Notes under the pieces: generated by a model
Databases searched by the model: none
What the model was told of the DNA's origin: nothing
Seen by the model: only the letters and a program-made list of their open reading frames with translations
Program-made: the position numbers and the translations under genes
Assembly: GCA_022771205.1 (NCBI GenBank)
Contig: JALFCF010000006.1
Location: 1-64,000, forward strand
Source of the DNA: Mycoplasmatota bacterium
GTDB taxonomy: Bacteria > Bacillota_I > Bacilli_A > RF39 > UBA660
Direction of reading: 5' to 3'
DNA length: 64,000 nt
Shown here: piece after piece, positions 25,543 through 34,470 of the stretch
Layout of the letters: each line of letters begins with the position of its first letter
How positions within the stretch are numbered: the first letter of the stretch is position 1

Positions 25543-26470
25543 ACTCTTCTATTTTGCTTTGATAAAAGTAATACTCACCCTTATTTTCTTTAAATTTATA
25601 AGTAATAATATTACCATTTTCCATATATTCATCAATTGTAAGAGGATCTTTTTGATAATCCTCTAAAGAAATATTACTTTGTGAATCAATTAACATCGTA
25701 TGATTATAGTCACGATAAACTTGATAATTAACAAGATTATTATTGACACTACCTGTAACATAAATAACTCTCTCAACTAAAGTAATATCACCAGAATCAG
25801 TTCGACTAGCACTTTCTAAAGTATATAAAGCTACCGGAATCACCTGATTATTGGTTTGCTCTGTTTTAGTAACAGTAGTTTCGTACCTTTCTTTTCCAAA
25901 ATTATATTTAATAGATAAAGTATTTCCAATATCAAAATCCAATTGTAATACAATCGGTATAGTTCCCTGCTTTAAATATTGAACCTTAGGTCCAAAATAA
26001 GACTTCATCAACCCATCCATAACATTATCAGATATAAAATATTGTTTCTGTGAATCACCAGTACTTTTTATTTCTTTCAAATTCTTCTCTTGTAATAAAG
26101 AAAGTGCATAATAATATTTTTCATAATTACTGAAATCTTTTAAAGTAACAAACTGTTCTTTCAAATACTTATTTAACGTATTGCTATCTCTGCCATATGT
26201 AACTAGATTATATATTTTCTGAACCTCAGAATCATCAATACTCAATGTCGAAGATAAGCCAGATGTAACTTGTTGTTTCTTATTACTACCATTAAAAAAT
26301 AAGTTACTAATAAAGTAAACACTTAATCCCAACACAACAACTACAATAATTAATATAATAATTTTCATATTTTGAGAAAGTTTAAACTTTTGATTATTCT
26401 CCTGAGGAGGTCTTGGTGGAGCATAATTTTCACCATCTACAATATAATTATCATCATCTGGAACGTACAT
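25541..26470 (-). CDS. Single-pass membrane protein of unknown function
   Basis: A 309-residue protein with a cytosolic N-terminus of about 34 residues rich in Asp and Pro, one strong membrane segment (about 36-60, IIILIIVVVVLGLSVYFI), and a large, polar outside domain. No cysteine pairs, lipobox or catalytic motif stand out. GGAGTTGAG precedes the ATG. It forms a single-gene unit between a flavoprotein gene and lepA, each with its own terminator. I do not recognise the family. Confidence 0.65.
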   Translation of the reverse strand: MYVPDDDNYIVDGENYAPPRPPQENNQKFKLSQNMKIIILIIVVVVLGLSVYFISNLFFNGSNKKQQVTSGLSSTLSIDDSEVQKIYNLVTYGRDSNTLNKYLKEQFVTLKDFSNYEKYYYALSLLQEKNLKEIKSTGDSQKQYFISDNVMDGLMKSYFGPKVQYLKQGTIPIVLQLDFDIGNTLSIKYNFGKERYETTVTKTEQTNNQVIPVALYTLESASRTDSGDITLVERVIYVTGSVNNNLVNYQVYRDYNHTMLIDSQSNISLEDYQKDPLTIDEYMENGNIITYKFKENKGEYYFYQSKIEE

Positions 26471-26511
26471 AAACTCAACTCCTATATTATCATTTTACCA
26501 AAAAAACATAC

Positions 26512-26539
26512 AAAAAAAAGTAGTTTCATACAAAACTAC
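26512..26539 (-). terminator. Terminator of the flavoprotein operon
   Basis: GTAGTTT and AAACTAC (26520-26526 with 26533-26539) form a 7-bp stem, then eight T on the minus strand, 5 nt past the stop at 26545. Confidence 0.8.
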
Positions 26540-26544
26540 AAAAT

Positions 26545-28128
26545 TTACTGTAAACTATCATATCTTTTGATAATCCACTCTGCAACTTTAATACCATCCA
26601 TAGCTGCTGTAGTAATACCACCAGCATAACCGCTTCCTTCACCACTTGGATATAACCCTTTAACATTAGATTCTCCCATCTCATCTCGAATAATTCTAAT
26701 TGGAGAAGATGTTCTACTTTCAACACCTGCAAAAATGGCATCTCCACGGTCAAACCCTATAATTCTTTTACCAAATACAGGCATTGCTTCACATATTGAA
26801 TCTGCTACAAAAGATGGTAAAATATCATTCAAGTCACCAAAAGTATAGTTTCCTTTCATAACAGGTAGAAAATCACCAAATTGTGTAGAAAAAGTCCCAC
26901 TACGAAAATCATCATATAACTGAATTGGAATTTTACCTGCACCATATAAAAAAGCTTTTTCTTCCAACTTACGTTGAAAAGAAATTCCATCAAGAGGATG
27001 ATTTCCAAAATCATCTGGAGTAACATTAACTACTAAAGCACTATTAGCATTTTTACTATCTCTAGCATGATAACTCATACCATTAATAGCAAGTCTTCCT
27101 TCCTCACTAGAAGCATTAACCACAAAACCACCTGGACACATACAAAAAGAATAAACACTACGGCCTTTTTTAGTCGTATAAGTCAATTTATAGTCTGCCA
27201 CCGGAAATCTAGAATCAAGTGTTCCATACTGACTCATCTGAATCATGGATTGAGGATGCTGAACACGTACTCCAACAGCAAAAGGCTTAGCCTTCATTTC
27301 AACACCTCTTCTATAAAGCATATCAAAAGTGTCACGAGCACTATGTCCAACAGCAAGCACTAAAACGGAACAACTAATCTGTTCTTTCCCATTAATCTCA
27401 ATTCCAACAACTTTACCATTTTCTATAAATAAATCAGTAACGCATGCAGAATAACGGAATTCTCCTCCCATACGAATAATAGAATTTCTTATGTTTTTAA
27501 CTACATTTTGTAATAAATCTGTACCAATATGTGGCTTTTGTAAATACATGATATCAGATGGAGCTCCATGCTCTACAAAAATAGAAAAAACCTTTTTGCC
27601 CCGAAAAAATTTATCTTTTACCATAGTATTTAATTTACCATCAGAAAAAGTTCCTGCTCCACCTTCACCAAATTGAACATTAGAATTAGGATTCAATACT
27701 CCCGTGTTCCAAAATTTAGTTACTTCCTCAACACGCTTTTCTACCCTATCACCACGTTCAATAACAATAGGTTGATACCCTTCTTTAGCTAACATATAAG
27801 CACAAAACAAACCACAAGGACCACTCCCTACTATAATTGGACGATTGGAAAGTTTTTCATTACCTTTCTCTGGAAGTTCATAATCTTCTTGAGGAGCCAA
27901 AAAGATGTCCTTAGAATGAACTTTATTTAGAACTTTAGATTCAGAAGGCACTGAAACATCTACTTCATAAACATAATGAATATTATCCTTTCGTCTAGCA
28001 TCTAATGATTTTCTTATAATAACAAGATCTAATATCTGACTACTATTTATATGTAACTTATGAGAAACTTCTTTCTTTAAAAGATTTTCTTCACCAAATT
28101 TTACTTTTACTTGTCGCACACGAATCAT
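26545..28128 (-). CDS. FAD-dependent oxidoreductase (COG2509 type)
   Basis: A 527-residue flavoprotein. An N-terminal domain of about 95 residues precedes the FAD-binding dinucleotide fold (VGSGPCGLFCAYMLA). The blocks NVQFGEGGAGTFSDGKLNT and CPGGFVVNASSEEGRLA are typical for this uncharacterised dehydrogenase group. The physiological substrate is unknown. Its ATG overlaps the TGA of the next flavoprotein gene upstream, indicating coupled translation and a possible joint role. Confidence 0.82.
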   Translation of the reverse strand: MIRVRQVKVKFGEENLLKKEVSHKLHINSSQILDLVIIRKSLDARRKDNIHYVYEVDVSVPSESKVLNKVHSKDIFLAPQEDYELPEKGNEKLSNRPIIVGSGPCGLFCAYMLAKEGYQPIVIERGDRVEKRVEEVTKFWNTGVLNPNSNVQFGEGGAGTFSDGKLNTMVKDKFFRGKKVFSIFVEHGAPSDIMYLQKPHIGTDLLQNVVKNIRNSIIRMGGEFRYSACVTDLFIENGKVVGIEINGKEQISCSVLVLAVGHSARDTFDMLYRRGVEMKAKPFAVGVRVQHPQSMIQMSQYGTLDSRFPVADYKLTYTTKKGRSVYSFCMCPGGFVVNASSEEGRLAINGMSYHARDSKNANSALVVNVTPDDFGNHPLDGISFQRKLEEKAFLYGAGKIPIQLYDDFRSGTFSTQFGDFLPVMKGNYTFGDLNDILPSFVADSICEAMPVFGKRIIGFDRGDAIFAGVESRTSSPIRIIRDEMGESNVKGLYPSGEGSGYAGGITTAAMDGIKVAEWIIKRYDSLQ

Positions 28129-29357
28129 TTTACTTCACCTCGTAATACTTCACCAACAATCATTCCAGACATAAAACTAAAACCTAAATTATATCCACCA
28201 CAATCGCCATCAACATCTAAAAGCTCACCAACAAAGTATAAATGGTCTACTTTTTTAGATTCTAAAACGGAACTTACTTCACTAAGTGGTACTCCGCCGC
28301 TACAAACTTGAGAAAAGTTAAAATCTTTAGTTCCCATTGCAGAAAGAGAAAACTTTAAAATCATATTAATAAGAATATTCTTTTCATCATCAGTCAACTG
28401 ATTCCAGGTTCCTTTAAATGACAACCCACACCTTTTCAAAATAACTAATAATAACTTATATGGAAGAACTCCTTCTAAAAATTCTATTAAAGAACTATCA
28501 CCTAGTACTTGTCCTCTCAAAGAAAACCAAGAATCAATTTTCTCTTTATTTTTGCCATCTAAAAACGGTAAAAAATTAAGTAATAATTGACATTTCTTAT
28601 TTTCATGAATACCCTTTGAAATAGCTCGACTCAAATTAAAAATACAGATACCACTAACCCCATAATCAGTTAACTGAATCTCTCCAACTTCTTTTTTTAT
28701 AAATTTTCCATCTTGATACAAAGAAACGCTGCAAAAAGAACGGACACCTGCCCAATCCTTCAAAAAATTACCATCAGTAATAACTTGTACTAACGCTGGA
28801 TATATAGGAACAATACTATGACCAAATTTCTTAGCAAACAAATATCCATCTCCAGTAGAACCAGTTTTAGGACTAGCTTTAGAACCAGTTGCAATTACTA
28901 AATCATCAAAGTATTCACTCCCATCCTTCGTAACAACAACAAATTTTTTATCATGTTTATAAACATCTAAAACCGTAGTATCAAAAGAAAACTCAACCCC
29001 CACTTTTTTAGCATAACTTTCTAATAAATCCCTAATACTACTAGCTTGATTCGAATAAGGATAATAATATCCATCTCTAACATGAGGAACAATTCCTAAA
29101 CTATCAAAAAACTTTAAAACTTTTCCTTGTATTTCAGTTGTAATAATATCAGATAACAATTGTGAATCATTACTATGATAATGTTCTAAACTTTGATCAC
29201 TATTCCAATAATTGCAACGTCCATTACCAGTTGCCAAAAGCTTCTTACCAAGTTTTAAATTCTTATCAAACAACACAACTTGAACATCATCACTAACTGC
29301 ATGAATTGCACACATAACACCAGCAGGGCCAGCGCCAACAACCGCAACTTTTCTCAC
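28125..29357 (-). CDS. HI0933/BaiN-type flavoprotein
   Basis: A 410-residue NAD(P)/FAD-dependent oxidoreductase. The Rossmann motif VGAGPAGVMCA is at 7-17, with GKKLLATGNGRCN near residue 38 and a C-terminal VGELLDVDGDCGGYNLGF block, the hallmarks of the HI0933 family. One relative, BaiN, acts in bile-acid reduction, but most members have no proven function. The start is a GTG with GAGGTG upstream. Ends in TGA overlapping the next ATG. Confidence 0.85.
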   Translation of the reverse strand: MRKVAVVGAGPAGVMCAIHAVSDDVQVVLFDKNLKLGKKLLATGNGRCNYWNSDQSLEHYHSNDSQLLSDIITTEIQGKVLKFFDSLGIVPHVRDGYYYPYSNQASSIRDLLESYAKKVGVEFSFDTTVLDVYKHDKKFVVVTKDGSEYFDDLVIATGSKASPKTGSTGDGYLFAKKFGHSIVPIYPALVQVITDGNFLKDWAGVRSFCSVSLYQDGKFIKKEVGEIQLTDYGVSGICIFNLSRAISKGIHENKKCQLLLNFLPFLDGKNKEKIDSWFSLRGQVLGDSSLIEFLEGVLPYKLLLVILKRCGLSFKGTWNQLTDDEKNILINMILKFSLSAMGTKDFNFSQVCSGGVPLSEVSSVLESKKVDHLYFVGELLDVDGDCGGYNLGFSFMSGMIVGEVLRGEVK

Positions 29358-29386
29358 TAAGTATCACCTCTTATTACATTATAACA

Positions 29387-29416
29387 TAAGAAAAAGATTG
29401 CATACATCAATCTTTT
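29387..29416 (-). terminator. Terminator of argS
   Basis: AAAAGATTG and CAATCTTTT (29392-29400 with 29408-29416) form a 9-bp stem with a 7-nt loop, 3 nt past the argS stop. Confidence 0.8.
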
Positions 29417-29419
29417 CTA

Positions 29420-31096
29420 CTACATATGTTCAATTGTATCAATACCTAATATTTTAAGACCATTTTCAAGTACTGTCTTAATAGCACATATAAGCCTTAT
29501 TCTAGAAGCTTTTAATACCAAATCATCCTCATATAAAATATTAATTTGTTCATAAAACTTAGAAAATTGTTGTGTCAAATTAAATAAATACTTTGTTAAA
29601 TGAGCAGGCTCATAAGATTGTAATAATTCTTGAATAACTTCTGGAAATCTATATAACTCATGAACTATCTTATATTCAATTGGATCTACTAATTTAATAA
29701 TATCAGACGAAACATCTCCAACATTCTTAAGTATCGAATTAATTCTAACAATACTATATAAAATATAAATACCAGATTCCCCAGTAAAACTAGTAGACTT
29801 TTCTAAATTAAAATTAACAATCTTATTTTTAGAAACATTCAACATAGTAAATTTAATACTAGCATTACATAACTTCTGTAACTCTTTAGAACTAATGTTT
29901 TCACCTCTAGAAAATAAATTTTCTTTCAATTTTTCTTTAACAACCTTCATAAACTCCGTAACCAAAACAACAGTACCACCAGAAGTACTCATCTTATCAC
30001 CATCTAATAATACATAAGAATAACTAACTAATTTAGGTGAATCATATCCTAAAATATCTAAAACAGCACTAATTTGTTGCATATAAACTGCTTGATCTTC
30101 ACCCAATACAATAAAATTATGTTCCGGATTTCTCTTCATTTTATAAATTGTATATAAAATATCTTTCATTGGATATAACGCAGTCTTATTAGATCTTGTT
30201 AATACTAAAACAGGCTCTTTAGTAGGAATATCATATCCAGTTAAATCAACATAATACCTTCCCAACTCATCCTCTTTCAATCTACCTTTATCTTTTAATT
30301 GATTTAAAACAAAATCAATTCCACTTCTATCATAAACATAATCAGATTCATGAGTAAATACATCAAAATGAATATTCAATTCTCCAAAAATCTTTAATTG
30401 ACCTTGAACACACTTATCAGTAATATCTTTAAATTTTTGTATCATTTCTTTATCTCCAGATTCTACTTTTTCTAAATAAAGAAATGCCTTTTCATCAATA
30501 GAACTATCTTCTTTAGCAGCTTTACTAATTTTTACATAAACATCTAAAATAGAAGAAAAGCTATCATCACTAAGCCCATAAGTTTCTATCCCTATAATAA
30601 GTAAAGCAATCTTTTTACCCAAATCATTAATATAATAATGACGTTCTACAGAATAACCCAAAAACTGATATAAATTAGATAAAAAATCGCCAATCAAACT
30701 ATTTCTACATCTACCAATATGAGGTTCTGCATTAGGATTAATAGATGTATGCTCTACCAAAAGAAACTCATCTTTTCCTTCATAAGATGAACCATAATAA
30801 CTATTATTTTCTTCTATCATTGGAATAACATAATTAGCCAACACATCATAATTAATATAAAAATTAACATAAGGTCCTATAAGTTTTATCTCCCTAAAAT
30901 AGCCTTTATCATCCACAAAATGTTCTTGAATATACTTAGCTACATCCATAGGAGTTTTTAGATTTTCTGTTCTATAGTTAGCACATTGAATACTATAATT
31001 TCCCATATTCTCTCTAGGTGGTATTTCTACAATTATTTCTTTTTCTACATGCAAAATTTCTTTAACTTTTCCTTTAATATAATTTTTAATATTCAT
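29420..31096 (-). CDS. argS: Arginyl-tRNA synthetase
   Basis: A 558-residue class I synthetase that charges tRNA-Arg. The HIGH-like signature is PHIGRCRN near residue 125. The KMSKS-like loop is DKMSTSGG near residue 365. The N-terminal Add1 domain and the C-terminal DALR anticodon-binding domain (ASRIRLICAIKTVLENGLK) are present. Expression is controlled by the upstream T-box. The ATG follows the ribosome binding site after the leader terminator. Confidence 0.96.
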   Translation of the reverse strand: MNIKNYIKGKVKEILHVEKEIIVEIPPRENMGNYSIQCANYRTENLKTPMDVAKYIQEHFVDDKGYFREIKLIGPYVNFYINYDVLANYVIPMIEENNSYYGSSYEGKDEFLLVEHTSINPNAEPHIGRCRNSLIGDFLSNLYQFLGYSVERHYYINDLGKKIALLIIGIETYGLSDDSFSSILDVYVKISKAAKEDSSIDEKAFLYLEKVESGDKEMIQKFKDITDKCVQGQLKIFGELNIHFDVFTHESDYVYDRSGIDFVLNQLKDKGRLKEDELGRYYVDLTGYDIPTKEPVLVLTRSNKTALYPMKDILYTIYKMKRNPEHNFIVLGEDQAVYMQQISAVLDILGYDSPKLVSYSYVLLDGDKMSTSGGTVVLVTEFMKVVKEKLKENLFSRGENISSKELQKLCNASIKFTMLNVSKNKIVNFNLEKSTSFTGESGIYILYSIVRINSILKNVGDVSSDIIKLVDPIEYKIVHELYRFPEVIQELLQSYEPAHLTKYLFNLTQQFSKFYEQINILYEDDLVLKASRIRLICAIKTVLENGLKILGIDTIEHM

Positions 31097-31111
31097 AATA
31101 TCACTCTCCTA

Positions 31112-31320
31112 AAAATAAAAAGAGTCCATGAATAAGGACGATTTCTCGCGGTACCACCTTATTTCATAGACTCTCTATGCACTTAAAAATATAACGCTTT
31201 GTCGCGATTTAAACTCCAAGACACGCTTCATCTATCATTATTATTACCTTTCACCAACCGGTAACATCACTAAAATAAGCGGATAAATTACTTTTTCTTT
31301 TTATAGTTTAACAATATATA
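31112..31320 (-). promoter_or_regulatory. T-box leader controlling argS
   Basis: The invariant T-box AAGGTGGTACCGCG is at 31160-31147. Stem I is closed by CGCTT (31281-31277) with AAGCG (31228-31224). Near its 3-prime side an AGA triplet (31233-31231) sits where the specifier codon is expected, fitting an arginine codon. The terminator arm GAGTCC with CATGGACTC and a T run lies at about 31115-31172. Uncharged tRNA-Arg would favour the antiterminator and allow argS to be transcribed. The exact specifier assignment is inferred. Confidence 0.9.
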
Positions 31321-31324
31321 AAAC

Positions 31325-31353
31325 AGTATATAAAGATATAAGTATTCTGTCAA
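31325..31353 (-). promoter_or_regulatory. Promoter of the argS T-box transcript
   Basis: TTGACA at 31348-31353 and TATACT at 31325-31330 are separated by 17 nt. It starts 9 nt after the stop of the upstream GH25 gene, so readthrough and promoter elements nearly touch. Confidence 0.8.
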
Positions 31354-31361
31354 CAATCAAT

Positions 31362-33098
31362 TTAACGTTGTTTACTTTTGGTTTTATTTCTTTTTAATTT
31401 ACCAGAAATTACACCCAAACCAACTATACCTGCAACAGAACCAATACCAATTCCAACTTCTCGAATTGGAAGATGCTCAAATTCATGAGTTGCTAATAAA
31501 CCATCCCTATCGTCAAATAAAGGATCAGAATAATTTTTAACAGAGAAATTTACATCTAGATGTCCTCTGCCATTACCAGCACCAGAATTAACTGCACTAT
31601 CAGTAGATTGTGCCATAGACATAGCTGGATTTTCTTCTAAAATATAAGATGGATTAACTTCTTCTAACGGAACATCCTCTTTTCCAGAGGTATATTGATC
31701 TCCTCCTGCTACCCATAATTCAAAATGTTCTTCTAAAGGATAGTTAACCATAGCTTGTAAATTTTTAAGTCCAGACTGATTACAATAAAGACCTGGAGTA
31801 TAACCAGCTTGGGTAATTCTTTCTACCCATAAATTCAACATAGCACTAACATACTCTGTATTAAATCTTTCCTCCCAATTAGCTCCACTTGGTAATTCAA
31901 CATCTAAATACACAGGATACTCTACATTTTTGTTTTCTAAGGCTCGAATAACCGTATTCGTTTGTTCTTTCTGTTTAGCTAAAAAATCATCCATAGAAGT
32001 AGTATTAGTCATATCATAAGCATTATAACAATATACTCCAGCAGGAATACTAAAAGCACTAGCTTGAGCCATATTAGTCTCAAAACAAGAATCAATTTCA
32101 GTTCCTTCTGAACACTTAAAGATTAAAAACTCAAAATTATCAGCCATCTTATTCCAATCAACATTACTACCCTGTGCATACGATAAATCAGCTCCTCGCA
32201 AAGGAGTATCTACTTTTTGAAAGTCAAGAGCAACATCATCACAAAAAGCACTTGGAATACGGATTTCACAACCAGAAGTCAAATCATCATCAGAAAGATT
32301 ATTAAAATCCAAAATATCATCAACACTTAAATTATATTGAAAGGCTACATCCAAAATATCTTCATCATCAGACATAGTATGTACTTTATCATATTGAAAA
32401 CCATCAATAGTATTATTACCATTCTGATTAATAACTGTTGCTAAATCATTAAAAGATTTAATATTACCATTCAAATCTTTTAAAACATTATAAGAACCAT
32501 CGTACTTAATTTTCTCTTTATCTTGAACTACAAAAGCATCATAAGAACTGATTGCCGTAAACTCCTTAAAACGACATAAATTACTATCAGTACCATAAAC
32601 ACCAACATAAACACCGTTGTCGCTACACTTCTTTAAAAAAGCATCTGCATATTTAGTCATAGTAGTACTATCCAAACTAGTATCATTCATAATAGTATCT
32701 ACATTCAAATATACAGGAAAAGAAATATTATATTTAGAAATAAAATTTTTTACATATTCAACGTCTTCATAAATACTTGCCAAACTATCAGTATCAGGAC
32801 GAATAACAACTCCACAAGAAATATCATTTTCATCACAATACTTTAATTTATAATCTTGAAAAAGAACTCCATCATGCTCATGATTACCAGCATCTAAAAC
32901 TACAAATTCACTACTATCTACAGAAAGATATGGTAACGGAATTAAATCATCATGACCAACTCCATTTTCAATACGAACTTCCTCTGATTCTTCATTAAAA
33001 TGATGAACAACACCGGCAACACTACCTGCCAAAACTGTTCCTGCTAGTAAAAAAGCTGTAACTTTACCTTTTTTACTAAGTCTTACCTTTCCTTTCAT
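31362..33098 (-). CDS. Membrane-anchored protein with two GH25-like domains and a LysM-like module
   Basis: A 578-residue envelope protein. After a basic start and an N-terminal membrane segment come: a GH25-like domain (about 50-235), a LysM-like segment (about 245-290, HTMSDDEDILDVAFQYNLS), a second GH25 domain (about 298-480) and a C-terminal membrane segment before KRNKTKSKQR. Domain two has the lysozyme signature (GADLSYAQG, YPVYLDVE near 394-401). Domain one reads FPVYLNVDT instead, so it is probably inactive. It may cut or bind peptidoglycan. ATG 33098 follows GAGGGGG. Confidence 0.8.
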   Translation of the reverse strand: MKGKVRLSKKGKVTAFLLAGTVLAGSVAGVVHHFNEESEEVRIENGVGHDDLIPLPYLSVDSSEFVVLDAGNHEHDGVLFQDYKLKYCDENDISCGVVIRPDTDSLASIYEDVEYVKNFISKYNISFPVYLNVDTIMNDTSLDSTTMTKYADAFLKKCSDNGVYVGVYGTDSNLCRFKEFTAISSYDAFVVQDKEKIKYDGSYNVLKDLNGNIKSFNDLATVINQNGNNTIDGFQYDKVHTMSDDEDILDVAFQYNLSVDDILDFNNLSDDDLTSGCEIRIPSAFCDDVALDFQKVDTPLRGADLSYAQGSNVDWNKMADNFEFLIFKCSEGTEIDSCFETNMAQASAFSIPAGVYCYNAYDMTNTTSMDDFLAKQKEQTNTVIRALENKNVEYPVYLDVELPSGANWEERFNTEYVSAMLNLWVERITQAGYTPGLYCNQSGLKNLQAMVNYPLEEHFELWVAGGDQYTSGKEDVPLEEVNPSYILEENPAMSMAQSTDSAVNSGAGNGRGHLDVNFSVKNYSDPLFDDRDGLLATHEFEHLPIREVGIGIGSVAGIVGLGVISGKLKRNKTKSKQR

Positions 33099-33125
33099 AA
33101 AATCCCCCTCAATAATATTGTGCAA

Positions 33126-33154
33126 ATTATACCATATTATAAAGGAAATGTCAA
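33126..33154 (-). promoter_or_regulatory. Consensus promoter of the GH25 gene
   Basis: TTGACA at 33149-33154 and TATAAT at 33126-33131 are separated by 17 nt: a perfect vegetative sigma factor promoter, the best in the window. Transcription would begin about 20 nt before the ATG at 33098, leaving only room for the GAGGGGG site. Confidence 0.85.
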
Positions 33155-33160
33155 ATTGAC

Positions 33161-33189
33161 AAAAAAATAAAACTTGCTACAAAGCAAGT
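33161..33189 (-). terminator. Terminator of the M16 peptidase operon
   Basis: ACTTGCT and AGCAAGT (33172-33178 with 33183-33189) form a 7-bp stem with loop ACAA, followed by a T-rich tract on the minus strand. It directly abuts the stop codon at 33190. Confidence 0.8.
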
Positions 33190-34470
33190 CTATAATACTT
33201 CTTCTTGAGCCTTCATAATAACAACACTCAAGTTATTAAAATCAATTTTAGATACGATTTTCTCTAATGACTTGATATTCATTTTACGAATCATATCCAC
33301 TTTATTAGGAATAACTTTATGATAACGAATCATATCATCAAAAATATTATTTACAGTTGAATCAATATAATCCGCCATCTTAACTTCATTAGCAATCCAT
33401 ACTTTTTTCATACGATTAAACATCGCTTCATCTAACTCATGCTTAGAAAATTCCTCTTTTATTGCTTCAATCAAACTTTCTGGATGGTTAGTAGAAGATA
33501 ATATCAAAAATGTTTTATACTCTTCCGTATTATCCCAATTACTATAAAAATTATTTAACAATTTTTCACTACGAGCATGCTCTCTAAATATAGAAGAAGA
33601 TCCAAAAAGCATAGTAGTAAACATGGTTAAATATAAATCAAGCTCTAAGTCATCATACTGACCCAAATCAGAAATAGCTATCTTTAGCCCTACACCAATC
33701 TTAGGAACTTGAATATTTCCAACAAAACTATCTTCTTTCTTACAAACACTTTTCTTTTCTTTAACTATAGGAACTTCAGCCTTTCCTAAATTTTCCTTAC
33801 TATCCAATTCTTGATGAATAATACTCATAGCTTCTTCCATAGGAAAATTACCAACTACAAGTACAAACATATTGTTTGGACTATAGAAATTGTTATAGCA
33901 CAAATATAAATCTTCTTTAGTTATTTTGTAAATTTCATCTACGCTACCACCAATATCTATTCTTCTAGGATGAACATGATAAATATTTTCGCGTAACCTT
34001 GTTTCTAACTGAACATCAGGCAAATCTGCATACATTTTTAACTCTTCCGCAATAATACCCTTTTCTTTTTCAACATTCTCATCAGTATAATAAGGAGCAT
34101 TAACATATTGCAATAAATATCTCAAATTATCTTCAAAATTTTTAGTACCATAACAAATATATTGAGTATTATCATAAGACGTTGATGCATTAGCACCAGT
34201 ACCACTTTTAGAAAAATAAGCAAAAGGATCTTCACCAGACTCCTGTTCAAACATTTTGTGTTCTAAAAAATGAGCAATACCATCTGGCACTTTATGAGCT
34301 TTTTTATCTCCACTTGGTATAAAATTAGTAATTTCACTACCAAATCTTGTTGCATAACTAATAAAATAATTTGATTTTTTTTCAAATGGAACAAAAATAA
34401 CATCTAATCCATTAGAAAGAGTTTCAGTATAAGCAACTAAATCTAGTCCTTTTAAATTAATTTTCTTCAT
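33190..34470 (-). CDS. M16 family metallopeptidase, active subunit (YmfH-like)
   Basis: A 426-residue insulinase-family protein. The zinc motif HFLEH is at 67-71 in the inverted HxxEH form, with EELKMY further on supplying the third ligand region. It corresponds to YmfH of Bacillus, which pairs with a non-catalytic partner, here the gene just upstream. The two overlap by 14 nt. GAAGGTG precedes the ATG. The natural substrate is unknown, though such pairs often process peptides. Confidence 0.85.
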   Translation of the reverse strand: MKKINLKGLDLVAYTETLSNGLDVIFVPFEKKSNYFISYATRFGSEITNFIPSGDKKAHKVPDGIAHFLEHKMFEQESGEDPFAYFSKSGTGANASTSYDNTQYICYGTKNFEDNLRYLLQYVNAPYYTDENVEKEKGIIAEELKMYADLPDVQLETRLRENIYHVHPRRIDIGGSVDEIYKITKEDLYLCYNNFYSPNNMFVLVVGNFPMEEAMSIIHQELDSKENLGKAEVPIVKEKKSVCKKEDSFVGNIQVPKIGVGLKIAISDLGQYDDLELDLYLTMFTTMLFGSSSIFREHARSEKLLNNFYSNWDNTEEYKTFLILSSTNHPESLIEAIKEEFSKHELDEAMFNRMKKVWIANEVKMADYIDSTVNNIFDDMIRYHKVIPNKVDMIRKMNIKSLEKIVSKIDFNNLSVVIMKAQEEVL

